A DNA stretch of 36,732 nt from assembly GCA_964566875.1 (NCBI GenBank), contig CAZMJM010000007.1, positions 1-36,732 of the forward strand, given 5' to 3'. The position numbers were made by a program, and so were the translations under genes. Positions 1 to 6,701 of this stretch are shown here, in pieces (position 1 is the first letter of the stretch; each line of letters begins with the position of its first letter). The notes under the pieces were generated by a model that saw only the letters and a list, made by a program, of their open reading frames with translations, was not told the origin of the DNA and made no database searches. The DNA comes from CAZEQH01 sp964566875 (lineage in GTDB: Bacteria > Patescibacteriota > Minisyncoccia > Minisyncoccales > JANBVM01).

Positions 1-1
1 G

Positions 2-61
2 CCCTGAGCGAACAAAGTGAGTCAAAGGGCCTGCCCTGAGCGAACAAAGTGAGTCGAAGGG
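2..61. repeat. Two direct copies of a 28-bp imperfect palindrome
   Basis: Two near-identical 28-base units (2-29 and 34-61) begin CCCTGAGCGAAC and end in AAGGG, differing at one base. Each is an imperfect inverted repeat (CCCT at one end, AGGG at the other). Related shorter copies occur at about 7195-7206 and 33471-33490. They resemble REP-type extragenic palindromes; the spacing and copy number do not suggest CRISPR. Confidence 0.75.
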
Positions 62-73
62 TTGATAAGGAAG

Positions 74-101
74 TTGACACTTCCAAACGACTTCTTAAAA
101 T
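74..101 (+). promoter_or_regulatory. Sigma70-type promoter for the ncRNA candidate
   Basis: A perfect -35 box TTGACA (74-79) is followed after 16 bp by TAAAAT (96-101). The expected start of transcription is at about 108, exactly where the closing stem of the downstream RNA candidate begins. No open reading frame follows on this strand. Confidence 0.7.
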
Positions 102-107
102 AGAAAT

Positions 108-245
108 AGCCCTGCTCTTTCTGATTAAAAATCTGGTATAAGCTTTTATCGGGAGTCTGAAATGACATGTATCCTGCGGGATACGTCTTAGACACCCACC
201 TGGAGTTTTCCAGACACGTTTTGACAGAATGGAGCAGGGCTTTTT
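108..245 (+). ncRNA. Structured small RNA candidate, possibly 6S-like
   Basis: A rod-like fold can be drawn by eye. A 10-bp closing stem pairs 108-117 with 232-241. After a small internal loop, a 5-bp helix pairs 119-123 with 225-229. Inside lie a 39-nt hairpin (155-193, with GTATCC-TGCG-GGATAC at its tip) and a short CTGGA/TCCAG hairpin (200-213). The closing stem runs into five Ts (241-245), so it can also act as its own terminator. With the promoter at 74-101 this defines a transcript of about 138 nt. A closed rod with a large internal bubble and a small 3' bubble hairpin recalls 6S RNA, but it is shorter than usual and I see no decisive consensus, so the family assignment is only a suggestion. 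Confidence 0.55.
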
Positions 246-257
246 GTATAAAAAAAG

Positions 258-280
258 AGGAGCTTTAGAGGCTCCTTTTA
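258..280. terminator. Bidirectional terminator between convergent units
   Basis: AGGAGC (258-263) pairs with GCTCCT (271-276) around a 7-nt loop. TTTT follows on the plus strand and a run of seven Ts follows on the minus strand. It lies between the plus-strand RNA candidate and the 3' end of the minus-strand gene at 289 and can serve both. Confidence 0.75.
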
Positions 281-288
281 TGTTGAGT

Positions 289-1032
289 TTATATGTCCTG
301 TTCGTCCAGGACTCCCTTATCATCGACTCTGGCCGCTCTTTTGGCCGTTTCTCCGTACAACTCAATCTTGATTGTTTCTCCCTCCCGCTTTAATGGTATG
401 GGTTGATTCTTGGCTATTTCTGCCGTCAGGACAAGGCTACTTTCTAAATTGACCTCTTGCTTTAATACCCGTATTCTGGTTATCAGTTGGTGGGTCTGCT
501 TGGCGAATTCAGGTTTAATGCTTTTAACATATGCCAGATGACGGTCGCTGTTAAAGGGGCCGCCTGTTACCGCGACAGTTATATAAAGCTCACCGATTTC
601 CTGTTTGTAACGGGGTCCGTCCCTGCTTCCTCTTACCGACAATTTTAGAAAATGGATGTCCGTAAAATCTATAAATACTTCTTCTCTCCTGACTTTTCCG
701 GCGGACATTCTTCTGAGCTCCTTGATTTTTTCGTTTCTCCTCCTTAAGGAATTATCTAATTGTTTTAATTCTTCCTGGGCTTTTTTAATTTCTCTTTTAA
801 TCTTAACCCTTTTGTTTTCACAATAGAGTCCGTGATAAAAAAAGCTGTTTATGCCTTCCTCATTTATTTTTTCTTCTATTGGCCATTTTTTTCTCAGCAG
901 GCTGTCAGGATTCAAAAAACAGTATTTTTTGCAAACAATGTCGTTTTCTTTAAATGCTCCGCGGCAGCGGGGTGTCATCCACCTGCTCTTTTCAGCAAAC
1001 AATTCCATCTCTTCTTTGGTTAATTCATCCAT
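289..1032 (-). CDS. Hypothetical protein, Cys-containing N-terminus plus coiled coil
   Basis: This 247-residue protein is not recognised. Four cysteines lie in the first 72 residues (C23, C34, C38, C72), two of them as CxxxC, so metal binding is possible but unproven. Residues 75-110 are rich in Lys, Glu, Arg and Leu and look like a coiled coil. The C-terminal half (about 118-235) alternates hydrophobic and polar residues as in a beta-rich domain. There is no signal peptide or membrane segment. The ATG is preceded by an AGAGGG-like ribosome binding site on the minus strand. It converges on the RNA candidate and ends at a shared terminator. Its upstream side faces the ATP synthase promoter region, so it is a single-gene unit. 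Confidence 0.7.
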   Translation of the reverse strand: MDELTKEEMELFAEKSRWMTPRCRGAFKENDIVCKKYCFLNPDSLLRKKWPIEEKINEEGINSFFYHGLYCENKRVKIKREIKKAQEELKQLDNSLRRRNEKIKELRRMSAGKVRREEVFIDFTDIHFLKLSVRGSRDGPRYKQEIGELYITVAVTGGPFNSDRHLAYVKSIKPEFAKQTHQLITRIRVLKQEVNLESSLVLTAEIAKNQPIPLKREGETIKIELYGETAKRAARVDDKGVLDEQDI

Positions 1033-1159
1033 CTTTATCCCTCTTAAATTGTAATTTGTTCTGTTTATTTTTTATTAAAACCTGGCCTGAAAGTCAAATC
1101 AGATTCTTATTTCTAGAAAGGCTTCTTTATTTGAAAATATTTTTGCGGTAAAATGATAG

Positions 1160-1165
1160 TATAAT
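1160..1165 (+). promoter_or_regulatory. Probable -10 box of the ATP synthase operon
   Basis: A consensus TATAAT lies about 50 bases before the first operon gene. No good -35 box sits at 16-18 bp; a TTGAAA at 1131-1136 is 23 bp away, which is too far. Transcription would start near 1172. Confidence 0.45.
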
Positions 1166-1216
1166 CGGTGCACCGCTTTTTTCAGCTCGGTGCTGATTTT
1201 AAAACAAGACAAGCGG

Positions 1217-1456
1217 ATGTCACAAAAAAATACTTCCAAAAGATTTTATGCCTTGTCTCTCGCCTGGCAGTTAGGGTTTCTCATTTCAGTTCCCATAGTG
1301 GGTTTTCTGCTTCTTGGATTATTGGCCGACCGATTTTTTCACACCCAGCCCGTACTCCTGATTGTCGGTCTGGCAGTCGGTCTGACCGTAACCATCTATG
1401 AGGTATACCATCTGTTGGCGCCTCTCATATATGATAATAACGACGAAGAAAAATGA
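1217..1456 (+). CDS. AtpI/AtpZ-like ATP synthase accessory membrane protein
   Basis: A 79-residue protein with two hydrophobic segments (about 13-37 and 44-64) and an acidic C-terminus (NNDEEK). It occupies the slot of the AtpI/AtpZ family at the head of F-type ATP synthase operons; members of that family are implicated in c-ring assembly or Mg2+ handling. The ATG at 1217 is preferred over an in-frame GTG at 1190, which has no ribosome binding site and adds a charged stretch; an AAGCGG lies directly before the ATG. Its stop overlaps the start of atpB by 4 bp (ATGA). The family call rests on position and topology more than on a signature motif. Confidence 0.65.
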   Translation: MSQKNTSKRFYALSLAWQLGFLISVPIVGFLLLGLLADRFFHTQPVLLIVGLAVGLTVTIYEVYHLLAPLIYDNNDEEK

Positions 1457-2220
1457 TTAACATAGGACTGCAGCCCGAATACATTATTTCCCTGCCAGGG
1501 TTTTCCATTACCAATACCCTTTTTACCTCCCTTCTGGTAACCGTGATTCTGGTAGTCTTTTCCGTAATTTTCTACTGGAGGCGGGAGAGTCATGAAAACT
1601 TTATCGTTAACGGGGTGAGGGTTTTAATTTCAGAGCTGCTGAAGCTTGCCGATATGGTGACCTTAGACCGCAGGCTCTCCAAAAAGATTCTTCCCGTCAT
1701 CGCCACCTTCTTTCTTTTCATAGTAACCGCCAACCTTGTTGCCTTGATGCCCGGATTTCTGGGCTCTTTTTTCGTGGACACCCCGGCCGGCCGTTATTCT
1801 CTTTTAAGGTCACCCAACAGTGACCTCAATACCACGCTGGCCCTGGCTCTCGTTTCCGTGCTGTCCATACAATCGTTTTCCCTGAGGGCCCTGGGCATAA
1901 AGAGATATCTGGGGAGGTTTTTTAATTTCAGTAATCCCATCAATTTCATTATGGGATTGTTTGAAACCATTTCCGAGGCCGTCAAGATACTCTCCTTTTC
2001 CTTCCGGCTGTTCGGCAACATCTTTGCCGGGGAAGTCCTGCTGCTGGTAACCGCCTTTCTCATTCCCTATGTCATACCCGTACCATTCATGATTCTGGAA
2101 GTTTTTGTAGGGGTTATTCAGGCATTCATCTTTGCCGTCCTGACACTGACTTTTATTAAAACAAGTACTGTGCGCCACATCAGTCGACGGCGCCCAAGTA
2201 ATATCACAGAAGGAAACTAA
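1453..2220 (+). CDS. atpB: F-type ATP synthase subunit a
   Basis: A 255-residue polytopic membrane protein forming the proton half-channels of Fo next to the c-ring. The hallmark segment FRLFGNIFAGE carries the essential arginine (Arg210 of E. coli subunit a) before the final helices, and a later helix contains GVIQAFIFAVL with the conserved Gln. About five hydrophobic segments are visible. The first 60 residues include one helix and an amphipathic stretch. The C-terminus is basic (RHISRRRPS). It is translationally coupled to the upstream atpI/Z-like gene and is followed after 5 bp by atpE. Length is near the usual 240-270. Confidence 0.95.
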   Translation: MINIGLQPEYIISLPGFSITNTLFTSLLVTVILVVFSVIFYWRRESHENFIVNGVRVLISELLKLADMVTLDRRLSKKILPVIATFFLFIVTANLVALMPGFLGSFFVDTPAGRYSLLRSPNSDLNTTLALALVSVLSIQSFSLRALGIKRYLGRFFNFSNPINFIMGLFETISEAVKILSFSFRLFGNIFAGEVLLLVTAFLIPYVIPVPFMILEVFVGVIQAFIFAVLTLTFIKTSTVRHISRRRPSNITEGN

Positions 2221-2225
2221 AGCTT

Positions 2226-2441
2226 ATGGTTCAAGATGCTTCAGCCTTTACCATGGCCGTTGGCAGCATCGGCCCCGCCCTGGCGGTAGGGATGATAGGA
2301 GCGGCCGCCCTCATCGGCATGGCCCGCAATCCGGAGAATTCAGAGAGGATACAGATTGCCATGATTATCGCCATTGCCTTTGCCGAAGCCATAGCCATCT
2401 ATGCCCTGGTAATTGCTCTTATACTTAAGTTTATTCCTTAA
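2226..2441 (+). CDS. atpE: F-type ATP synthase subunit c
   Basis: A 71-residue helical hairpin that forms the rotor ring. The polar loop reads ARNPE (usually ARQPE). The ion-binding carboxylate is Glu54 in the second helix (AFAEAIAIYALVIALIL). By eye alignment with Na+-type c subunits, the Gln of helix 1 is Val21 here, and the Ser-Thr pair following the Glu is Ala55-Ile56. The sodium-coordination set is therefore missing and H+ use is inferred. Helix 1 has fewer glycines than the usual GxGxGxG pattern (GSIGPALAVGMIG). The gene sits 5 bp after atpB. Confidence 0.95.
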   Translation: MVQDASAFTMAVGSIGPALAVGMIGAAALIGMARNPENSERIQIAMIIAIAFAEAIAIYALVIALILKFIP

Positions 2442-2453
2442 TCTTGGAGTTTT

Positions 2454-2654
2454 ATGGAAGAAGAATTAAGGAAGCGGCTCGACCGTCAAGAAGAGCTGCT
2501 TAAAGAAATTTATCTCTCCACGGAAAAGACGAGAAAATATTTTCTGTGGACCTTCATCGTTTCGATGTTGGTATTTATCCTGCCTCTGTTGGGACTGATA
2601 TTAGTGCTGCCTAAATTCCTGAGCACCTATTCTTCCCTTCTGGAGGGACTATAA
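2454..2654 (+). CDS. Small single-span membrane protein inside the atp operon
   Basis: This 66-residue protein lies between atpE and atpF, with 12 bp before it and 4 bp after it, so it is almost certainly co-transcribed. Residues 1-26 form a charged, probably coiled-coil helix (RKRLDRQEELLKEIY). Residues 29-53 are a strong membrane segment with a central Pro-Leu-Leu-Gly, and the tail is short. This gene is not part of the standard F-type set. Its layout (charged helix first, membrane helix last) is opposite to subunit b, so it is not b'. I have an impression of similar stand-alone small proteins in Parcubacteria, but no function is known to me. A structural or assembly role in the reduced ATP synthase is inference from position only. 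Confidence 0.75.
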   Translation: MEEELRKRLDRQEELLKEIYLSTEKTRKYFLWTFIVSMLVFILPLLGLILVLPKFLSTYSSLLEGL

Positions 2655-2658
2655 CGCC

Positions 2659-3048
2659 ATGTCTTTTTTAGGAAATCTTGGCATTGACGTAAGACTTCTG
2701 GTCGCTCAGATAATAAATTTCGGTTTGTTGGTGTGGCTGCTGAACAGGTTCCTGTACAGACCGGTAATGGAAAGCATTGAAAGGGCCGACGAGGAAATGA
2801 GGCGGTCTCAGATTCAGAAAGAGGCACTGGAGAAGGAAAAGGAATTATTCCGCGAAAAGAAGGAAGGAGAGATATCCGCGGCCAAAGAAAGAGCCAAAGA
2901 CATCATTAAGGAGGCCGAGGAGGTGGCCGAGGAAATAAAGAAAAGAAACCGCCGGGAGGCAGAAGAAGAAAAAAAGCTGGTGATAAAGCAGATTCGTTCC
3001 CATCTGGCGGAGATAGAAAATGAAAAAGCCAAAAAGAAAAAGCAATAA
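2659..3048 (+). CDS. atpF: F-type ATP synthase subunit b, short form
   Basis: Subunit b is the peripheral-stalk protein: an N-terminal membrane anchor and a long cytoplasmic helix. Here residues about 9-28 are the anchor (AQIINFGLLVWLLNRFLYRPV, with the usual Arg and Pro at its end). Residues 30-129 are one continuous Glu/Lys/Arg-rich coiled coil ending in KAKKKKQ. At 129 residues it is about 27 shorter than E. coli b (156). The missing part corresponds to the C-terminal region that binds delta in E. coli. The last 29 bases overlap the start of atpA in another frame, leaving no room for a delta gene. Confidence 0.9.
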   Translation: MSFLGNLGIDVRLLVAQIINFGLLVWLLNRFLYRPVMESIERADEEMRRSQIQKEALEKEKELFREKKEGEISAAKERAKDIIKEAEEVAEEIKKRNRREAEEEKKLVIKQIRSHLAEIENEKAKKKKQ

Positions 3049-4486
3049 AACAGCCGGGCGCATAGTTTCCCTTTTTTCCGGAGTAGGGAAGGTTGAGGGT
3101 CTGGAGGGGGTTTTCCTCCACGAAGTCTTATTGGATGAAGAGGATAGACCGGCCGCCCTGGTGATAGGTTTTGATGCGAGGTTCACCGAGGTCCTATTCT
3201 TCGATGAGGATTTCGAATACGAGCGCCCCGTTTTCAGGAGCGGCAAGAATTTTTCCGTTTCCATTTCCAAGAACTGTCTGGGGAGGATTGTCGATGGCTT
3301 GGGCAGCCCTCTCGATGGCCTAGGGAAATTGCGCGGGGAAAACTATCCCGTTTTCCGGCCGGCTCCTCCCATCATAGACCGGGCGCCGGTTTCCACTGCC
3401 CTTTCCACGGGTATCAAGATTATCGACACCAGCCTGCCCCTGGGGAGAGGGCAGCGCGAACTTATCATTGGGGACCGGAAGATAGGCAAGAGCACCATCG
3501 CCGAGGATATAATAATCAACCAGAAGAAGACTGATCCTAAAGTCTTCTGCGTTTATGTAATATGCGGCCAGCCCGAACAGAAGCTGGCAGACCTTGTGGA
3601 GCTTTTTGAAAAAAACAACGCCTTTTTATATTCGACCGTGGTGGCAGCTGCCTCCGGAACCTCCTTTGCCACCCAATATCTGGCCCCCTTCGTCGGCTGC
3701 AGCATAGGTGAGTATTTTCGGGATAATGGCAAGGACGCCCTGGTGGTCTACGATGACCTCTCCCAGCATGCAAAGAGCTACCGCGACATCTCCCTGTTAC
3801 TGGAGCGGGCACCGGGCAGGGAAGCTTACCCCGGAGACATCTTTTCGCTGCATGCAGGCCTTTTGGAACGGGCCGCCCAGCTTTCCGAAAAGAGAGGAGG
3901 GGGATCCCTGACCGCCCTGCCGATAATAGAAACCCAGGAGGGGGACATTACTTCTTTCATTCCCACCAATCTAATTTCCATTACCGACGGCCAGATATAT
4001 CTGGAAAGGTCGCTTTTCCAGAAAGGATTTCTGCCGGCGGTTAACGTGGGACTTTCCGTTTCCCGGGTGGGATCTGAGGCCCAGCCCGAAACACTGAGGC
4101 AGGTTACCGGAGGAATCAGGCTGGCTTTAGCCCAGCACAAAGAGCTTCAGAAGCTGTCCCAGCTGGAAACCGCCGCCAGTAAAGAGGCGCAGAAAAAGAT
4201 TTTCCGGGGAGAACTTATGCTGGAACTCCTGAAACAGAAGAAGCATCACCGCGTTTCCTGGGAAGAACAGGTTATTCTCTTTTATGCAGTAGAAAAGGGT
4301 TTCTTCGACGACATCGAAAAAGAACAGTGGAGCGGTTTTGAAGCTCTTCTCCTGGAATTGCTGCGCGAGAGGTATCTCAAAGTTTTGGAAGAAATCAAGG
4401 GCGGCTCTTTTGATGATGAAATCATTGGAAAAATCCAGGGAATAATCAAAGATTTCAAAAAAGAATTTTTAGCAGAGGTCATATGA
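3020..4486 (+). CDS. atpA: F-type ATP synthase subunit alpha, N-terminal anchor missing
   Basis: The non-catalytic nucleotide-binding subunit of F1, 488 residues. The P-loop is GDRKIGKST at 151-159 (usually GDRQTGKT). The arginine finger is present in SVSRVG (Arg349), and GREAYPGD marks the family. The beta-barrel domain begins almost at once (GRIVSLFSGVGKVEGL, residues 13-28). The P-loop glycine is 18 positions earlier than in E. coli, so the N-terminal segment that docks delta is replaced by about 12 basic residues. The ATG at 3020 has a GGAG 8 bases upstream and lies inside the end of atpF. The stop overlaps the atpG start by 4 bp. Confidence 0.95.
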   Translation: MKKPKRKSNKTAGRIVSLFSGVGKVEGLEGVFLHEVLLDEEDRPAALVIGFDARFTEVLFFDEDFEYERPVFRSGKNFSVSISKNCLGRIVDGLGSPLDGLGKLRGENYPVFRPAPPIIDRAPVSTALSTGIKIIDTSLPLGRGQRELIIGDRKIGKSTIAEDIIINQKKTDPKVFCVYVICGQPEQKLADLVELFEKNNAFLYSTVVAAASGTSFATQYLAPFVGCSIGEYFRDNGKDALVVYDDLSQHAKSYRDISLLLERAPGREAYPGDIFSLHAGLLERAAQLSEKRGGGSLTALPIIETQEGDITSFIPTNLISITDGQIYLERSLFQKGFLPAVNVGLSVSRVGSEAQPETLRQVTGGIRLALAQHKELQKLSQLETAASKEAQKKIFRGELMLELLKQKKHHRVSWEEQVILFYAVEKGFFDDIEKEQWSGFEALLLELLRERYLKVLEEIKGGSFDDEIIGKIQGIIKDFKKEFLAEVI

Positions 4487-5328
4487 AAAATTATCTCGCC
4501 TACAAAAATCAAATAAGGGGTTTCCAGGACGTAGCCGAAACCGTCAAGGTGGAAGAAAAGATCGCCGCCTCGGCCATCCATCTTCTCAGGGGTCGGGTGG
4601 CGGACCTGAACGATTTCAGCGATGAGGTAAGGCGGGCACTGGAACATCTGTCACATTTTTATAAGGCCGAAGACCATCTATTGCTGCAGAAAAGGAAAGG
4701 CAGGAAAGCCGCTGTCATAGTCACCGGAGGGAAGGGATTGGTAGGCGGCCTATGGCATCTACTTATCAATCGTTTTCTGATGGCGGCGGATGCCTATCAA
4801 TTAGTCATTACCGTCGGGGCTAAGGGCGCCCAATACCTTGAAGAAGAGGGGATAACCCCCGAAAAATCATTCTCTGCCGGAAAAGAGGACCCGGCGGCCG
4901 AGGACAGAAAAGAGATTGCAGACTATCTCTTCTCCGAGTTTAAATTGGGCAGGTTCACTTCACTGGAGGTTATCTATCCCCGTTTTCACAGTCTGGCCCA
5001 GCAGACGGCCGAGACTTTACCCTTCCTGCCATTTGACTTTTCTTACGGTGGAAGCGAGGAAGGCTCGGTGTCGGGGCTGCCTCTGTTTGAACCGTCGGCC
5101 GGGAGGTTGTTTGACTTTTTCCTGGAAAAATATATCAGGGTTTTTTTTCATAAAATATTATTGGAAACCAGGCTTTCCGAACTTTCAGCCAGAACGGTGG
5201 CGGCGGAGCATGCCTCCAAAAAAACGGAAGACCTTATTGGAGATTTGAGGATGGAGTACTTCAAAGGCCGGAGGCGCATCCTGACCCGAAAACAGCTGGA
5301 AAGCTTCGCGGTCCACAAGACGTTATGA
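4483..5328 (+). CDS. atpG: F-type ATP synthase subunit gamma
   Basis: The central rotor shaft, 281 residues, near the normal 285-290. The N-terminal helix carries NQIRGFQDVAETVKVEEKIAAS, matching the canonical pattern around KMVAASK in spacing but divergent in sequence. The middle Rossmann-like domain shows VTGGKGLVGGLW (canonical SDRGLCGGLN). The C-terminal helix reads SELSARTVAAEHASKKTEDLI, a clear family signature. It overlaps atpA by 4 bp at its start and atpD by 4 bp at its end, so translation of alpha, gamma and beta is probably coupled. Confidence 0.92.
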   Translation: MKNYLAYKNQIRGFQDVAETVKVEEKIAASAIHLLRGRVADLNDFSDEVRRALEHLSHFYKAEDHLLLQKRKGRKAAVIVTGGKGLVGGLWHLLINRFLMAADAYQLVITVGAKGAQYLEEEGITPEKSFSAGKEDPAAEDRKEIADYLFSEFKLGRFTSLEVIYPRFHSLAQQTAETLPFLPFDFSYGGSEEGSVSGLPLFEPSAGRLFDFFLEKYIRVFFHKILLETRLSELSARTVAAEHASKKTEDLIGDLRMEYFKGRRRILTRKQLESFAVHKTL

Positions 5329-6698
5329 GCAAAATCTGCGGAAAAATATTATCCATCAGGGGAGGAGTGGCGGAGGTACGTTTTGAGGATGCCCTTCCTC
5401 CCCTCCACGCCCTATTGAAAAGCAAGCGTGCGGGTGCCCTTTTTGAGGCTCTGGAAATCAGAGAACCGGGAGTGATGGGAGCGATGGCCCTATCTTCCGT
5501 GGAAGGCGTGGAAAGGGGAGAGGAGGTATCGGTGGCGGCCGAAGAGATTTCCGTTTCCCTCGGCAAGAACATCCTGGGAAGGATGTTTGATATGTTCGGT
5601 AATCCCATAGATGGTGCTCCCTACAAACCCATAGGAAAGCTTCCGCTTTACGGTTCCCGTAAGGAAAAGCCGTTGGGGAACAACGGAGGCGAGAGAAATG
5701 TCAGGATCTTGGAAACCGGCATCAAGGTAATAGACCTGCTGACCCCGGTGCGGGTGGGAGATAAGATAGGTTTGTTCGGCGGGGCCGGCGTGGGCAAGAC
5801 GGTTTTGATTACCGAGCTCATCCACAACATGGCTCTTAAGAAGTTGGGATACTCGGTTTTCGCGGGAATAGGGGAGAGAATAAGGGAGGGCAACGACCTC
5901 TATAATACCTTGAAACAGCTGGACGTTTTGAAAAATACTGCACTCTATTTCGGGGAGATGGATAAGCCTTCGGGGGTGCGGGCCCGGGTGGGGCTGGCCG
6001 CCGTGAGCGCCTCAGAGTTTCTCAGAGACGGACTGAACAAGGATATCTTCCTATTTATAGACAATATTTTCCGCTATGCTATGGCCGGAATGGAAATAGG
6101 GGCCGTTTTAGGAAAGGTCCCTTCGGAGCTCGGCTATCAGGCCACCCTGGAGCGGGATCTGGCATTATTGGAAGAGAGGATAGCCTCCACTTCCCGCAAC
6201 GCCATAACTTCTCTGCAGGCCGTGTATGTGCCGGCCGATGACCTGACGGACCCGGCGGTGGTAGCGGTATTTTCCCATCTGGACGGCTCTCTGGTGCTGT
6301 CCCGGGACATGGCGGAAAAGGGAATATATCCGGCCGTGGACGTACTCCGTTCTTCGGCCATTTCCCTGGACGAAGAAATCGTGGGCGGCCGCCACTTTAA
6401 AATTGCCTCGGAAGTGAAGGCGGTGCTGCAGAAATATCAGGAGCTTTCCCACATCATCGCCATCCTGGGGGTGGACGAACTGTCCAGGCAGGACAGGATT
6501 GTTGCCAAGAGGGCGGAGAGACTGCAGAGATTTTTAACCCAGCCCCTCTTCGTTACAGAAGTCTTCAGCGGCCGGAAGGGAGTTTACGTGCCGCTGGAAG
6601 AAACGCTGCAGGGATGCCGGCGGATACTAAAGGGGGAGTGCGATGAGATGGAGCTGGAAAAGCTTTATATGATAGGCTCCCTCAGCGGTGTTGATTAA
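5325..6698 (+). CDS. atpD: F-type ATP synthase catalytic subunit beta
   Basis: The catalytic subunit of F1, 457 residues. The P-loop is GGAGVGKT (152-159, Lys158), the catalytic Glu184 and Arg185 lie in GERIREGND, and the Walker B strand is FLFIDNIFR. Core catalysis looks intact. Two normally near-invariant stretches differ: DPLDSTSR is DVLRSSAI (339-346), and the DELSEED loop that contacts gamma and epsilon is DELSRQD (384-390). The sequence FLTQPLFVTEVFSG near the C-terminus is typical. It starts 4 bp inside the end of atpG and is followed by atpC after 3 bp. Confidence 0.95.
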   Translation: MSKICGKILSIRGGVAEVRFEDALPPLHALLKSKRAGALFEALEIREPGVMGAMALSSVEGVERGEEVSVAAEEISVSLGKNILGRMFDMFGNPIDGAPYKPIGKLPLYGSRKEKPLGNNGGERNVRILETGIKVIDLLTPVRVGDKIGLFGGAGVGKTVLITELIHNMALKKLGYSVFAGIGERIREGNDLYNTLKQLDVLKNTALYFGEMDKPSGVRARVGLAAVSASEFLRDGLNKDIFLFIDNIFRYAMAGMEIGAVLGKVPSELGYQATLERDLALLEERIASTSRNAITSLQAVYVPADDLTDPAVVAVFSHLDGSLVLSRDMAEKGIYPAVDVLRSSAISLDEEIVGGRHFKIASEVKAVLQKYQELSHIIAILGVDELSRQDRIVAKRAERLQRFLTQPLFVTEVFSGRKGVYVPLEETLQGCRRILKGECDEMELEKLYMIGSLSGVD

Positions 6699-6701
6699 AC
6701 A

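Noticed and set aside
1..61. Short direct repeats at the window start as a CRISPR array
   Set aside because: Only two copies with a 4-base gap, no spacers of regular length, and dispersed relatives elsewhere; better explained as extragenic palindromes.
1190..1216. GTG at 1190 as start of the first atp gene
   Set aside because: No ribosome binding site, and it adds a charged nine-residue lead; the ATG at 1217 fits better.
2454..2654. The small operon protein as a cryptic delta or b' subunit
   Set aside because: At 66 residues it is far too short for delta (about 180), and its membrane helix is at the C-terminal side, opposite to b.
3000..3060. Frameshift splitting a longer subunit b or fused b-delta protein
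   Set aside because: The overlapping frame is clearly alpha with its own ribosome binding site, and no delta-like sequence appears in any frame around the junction.
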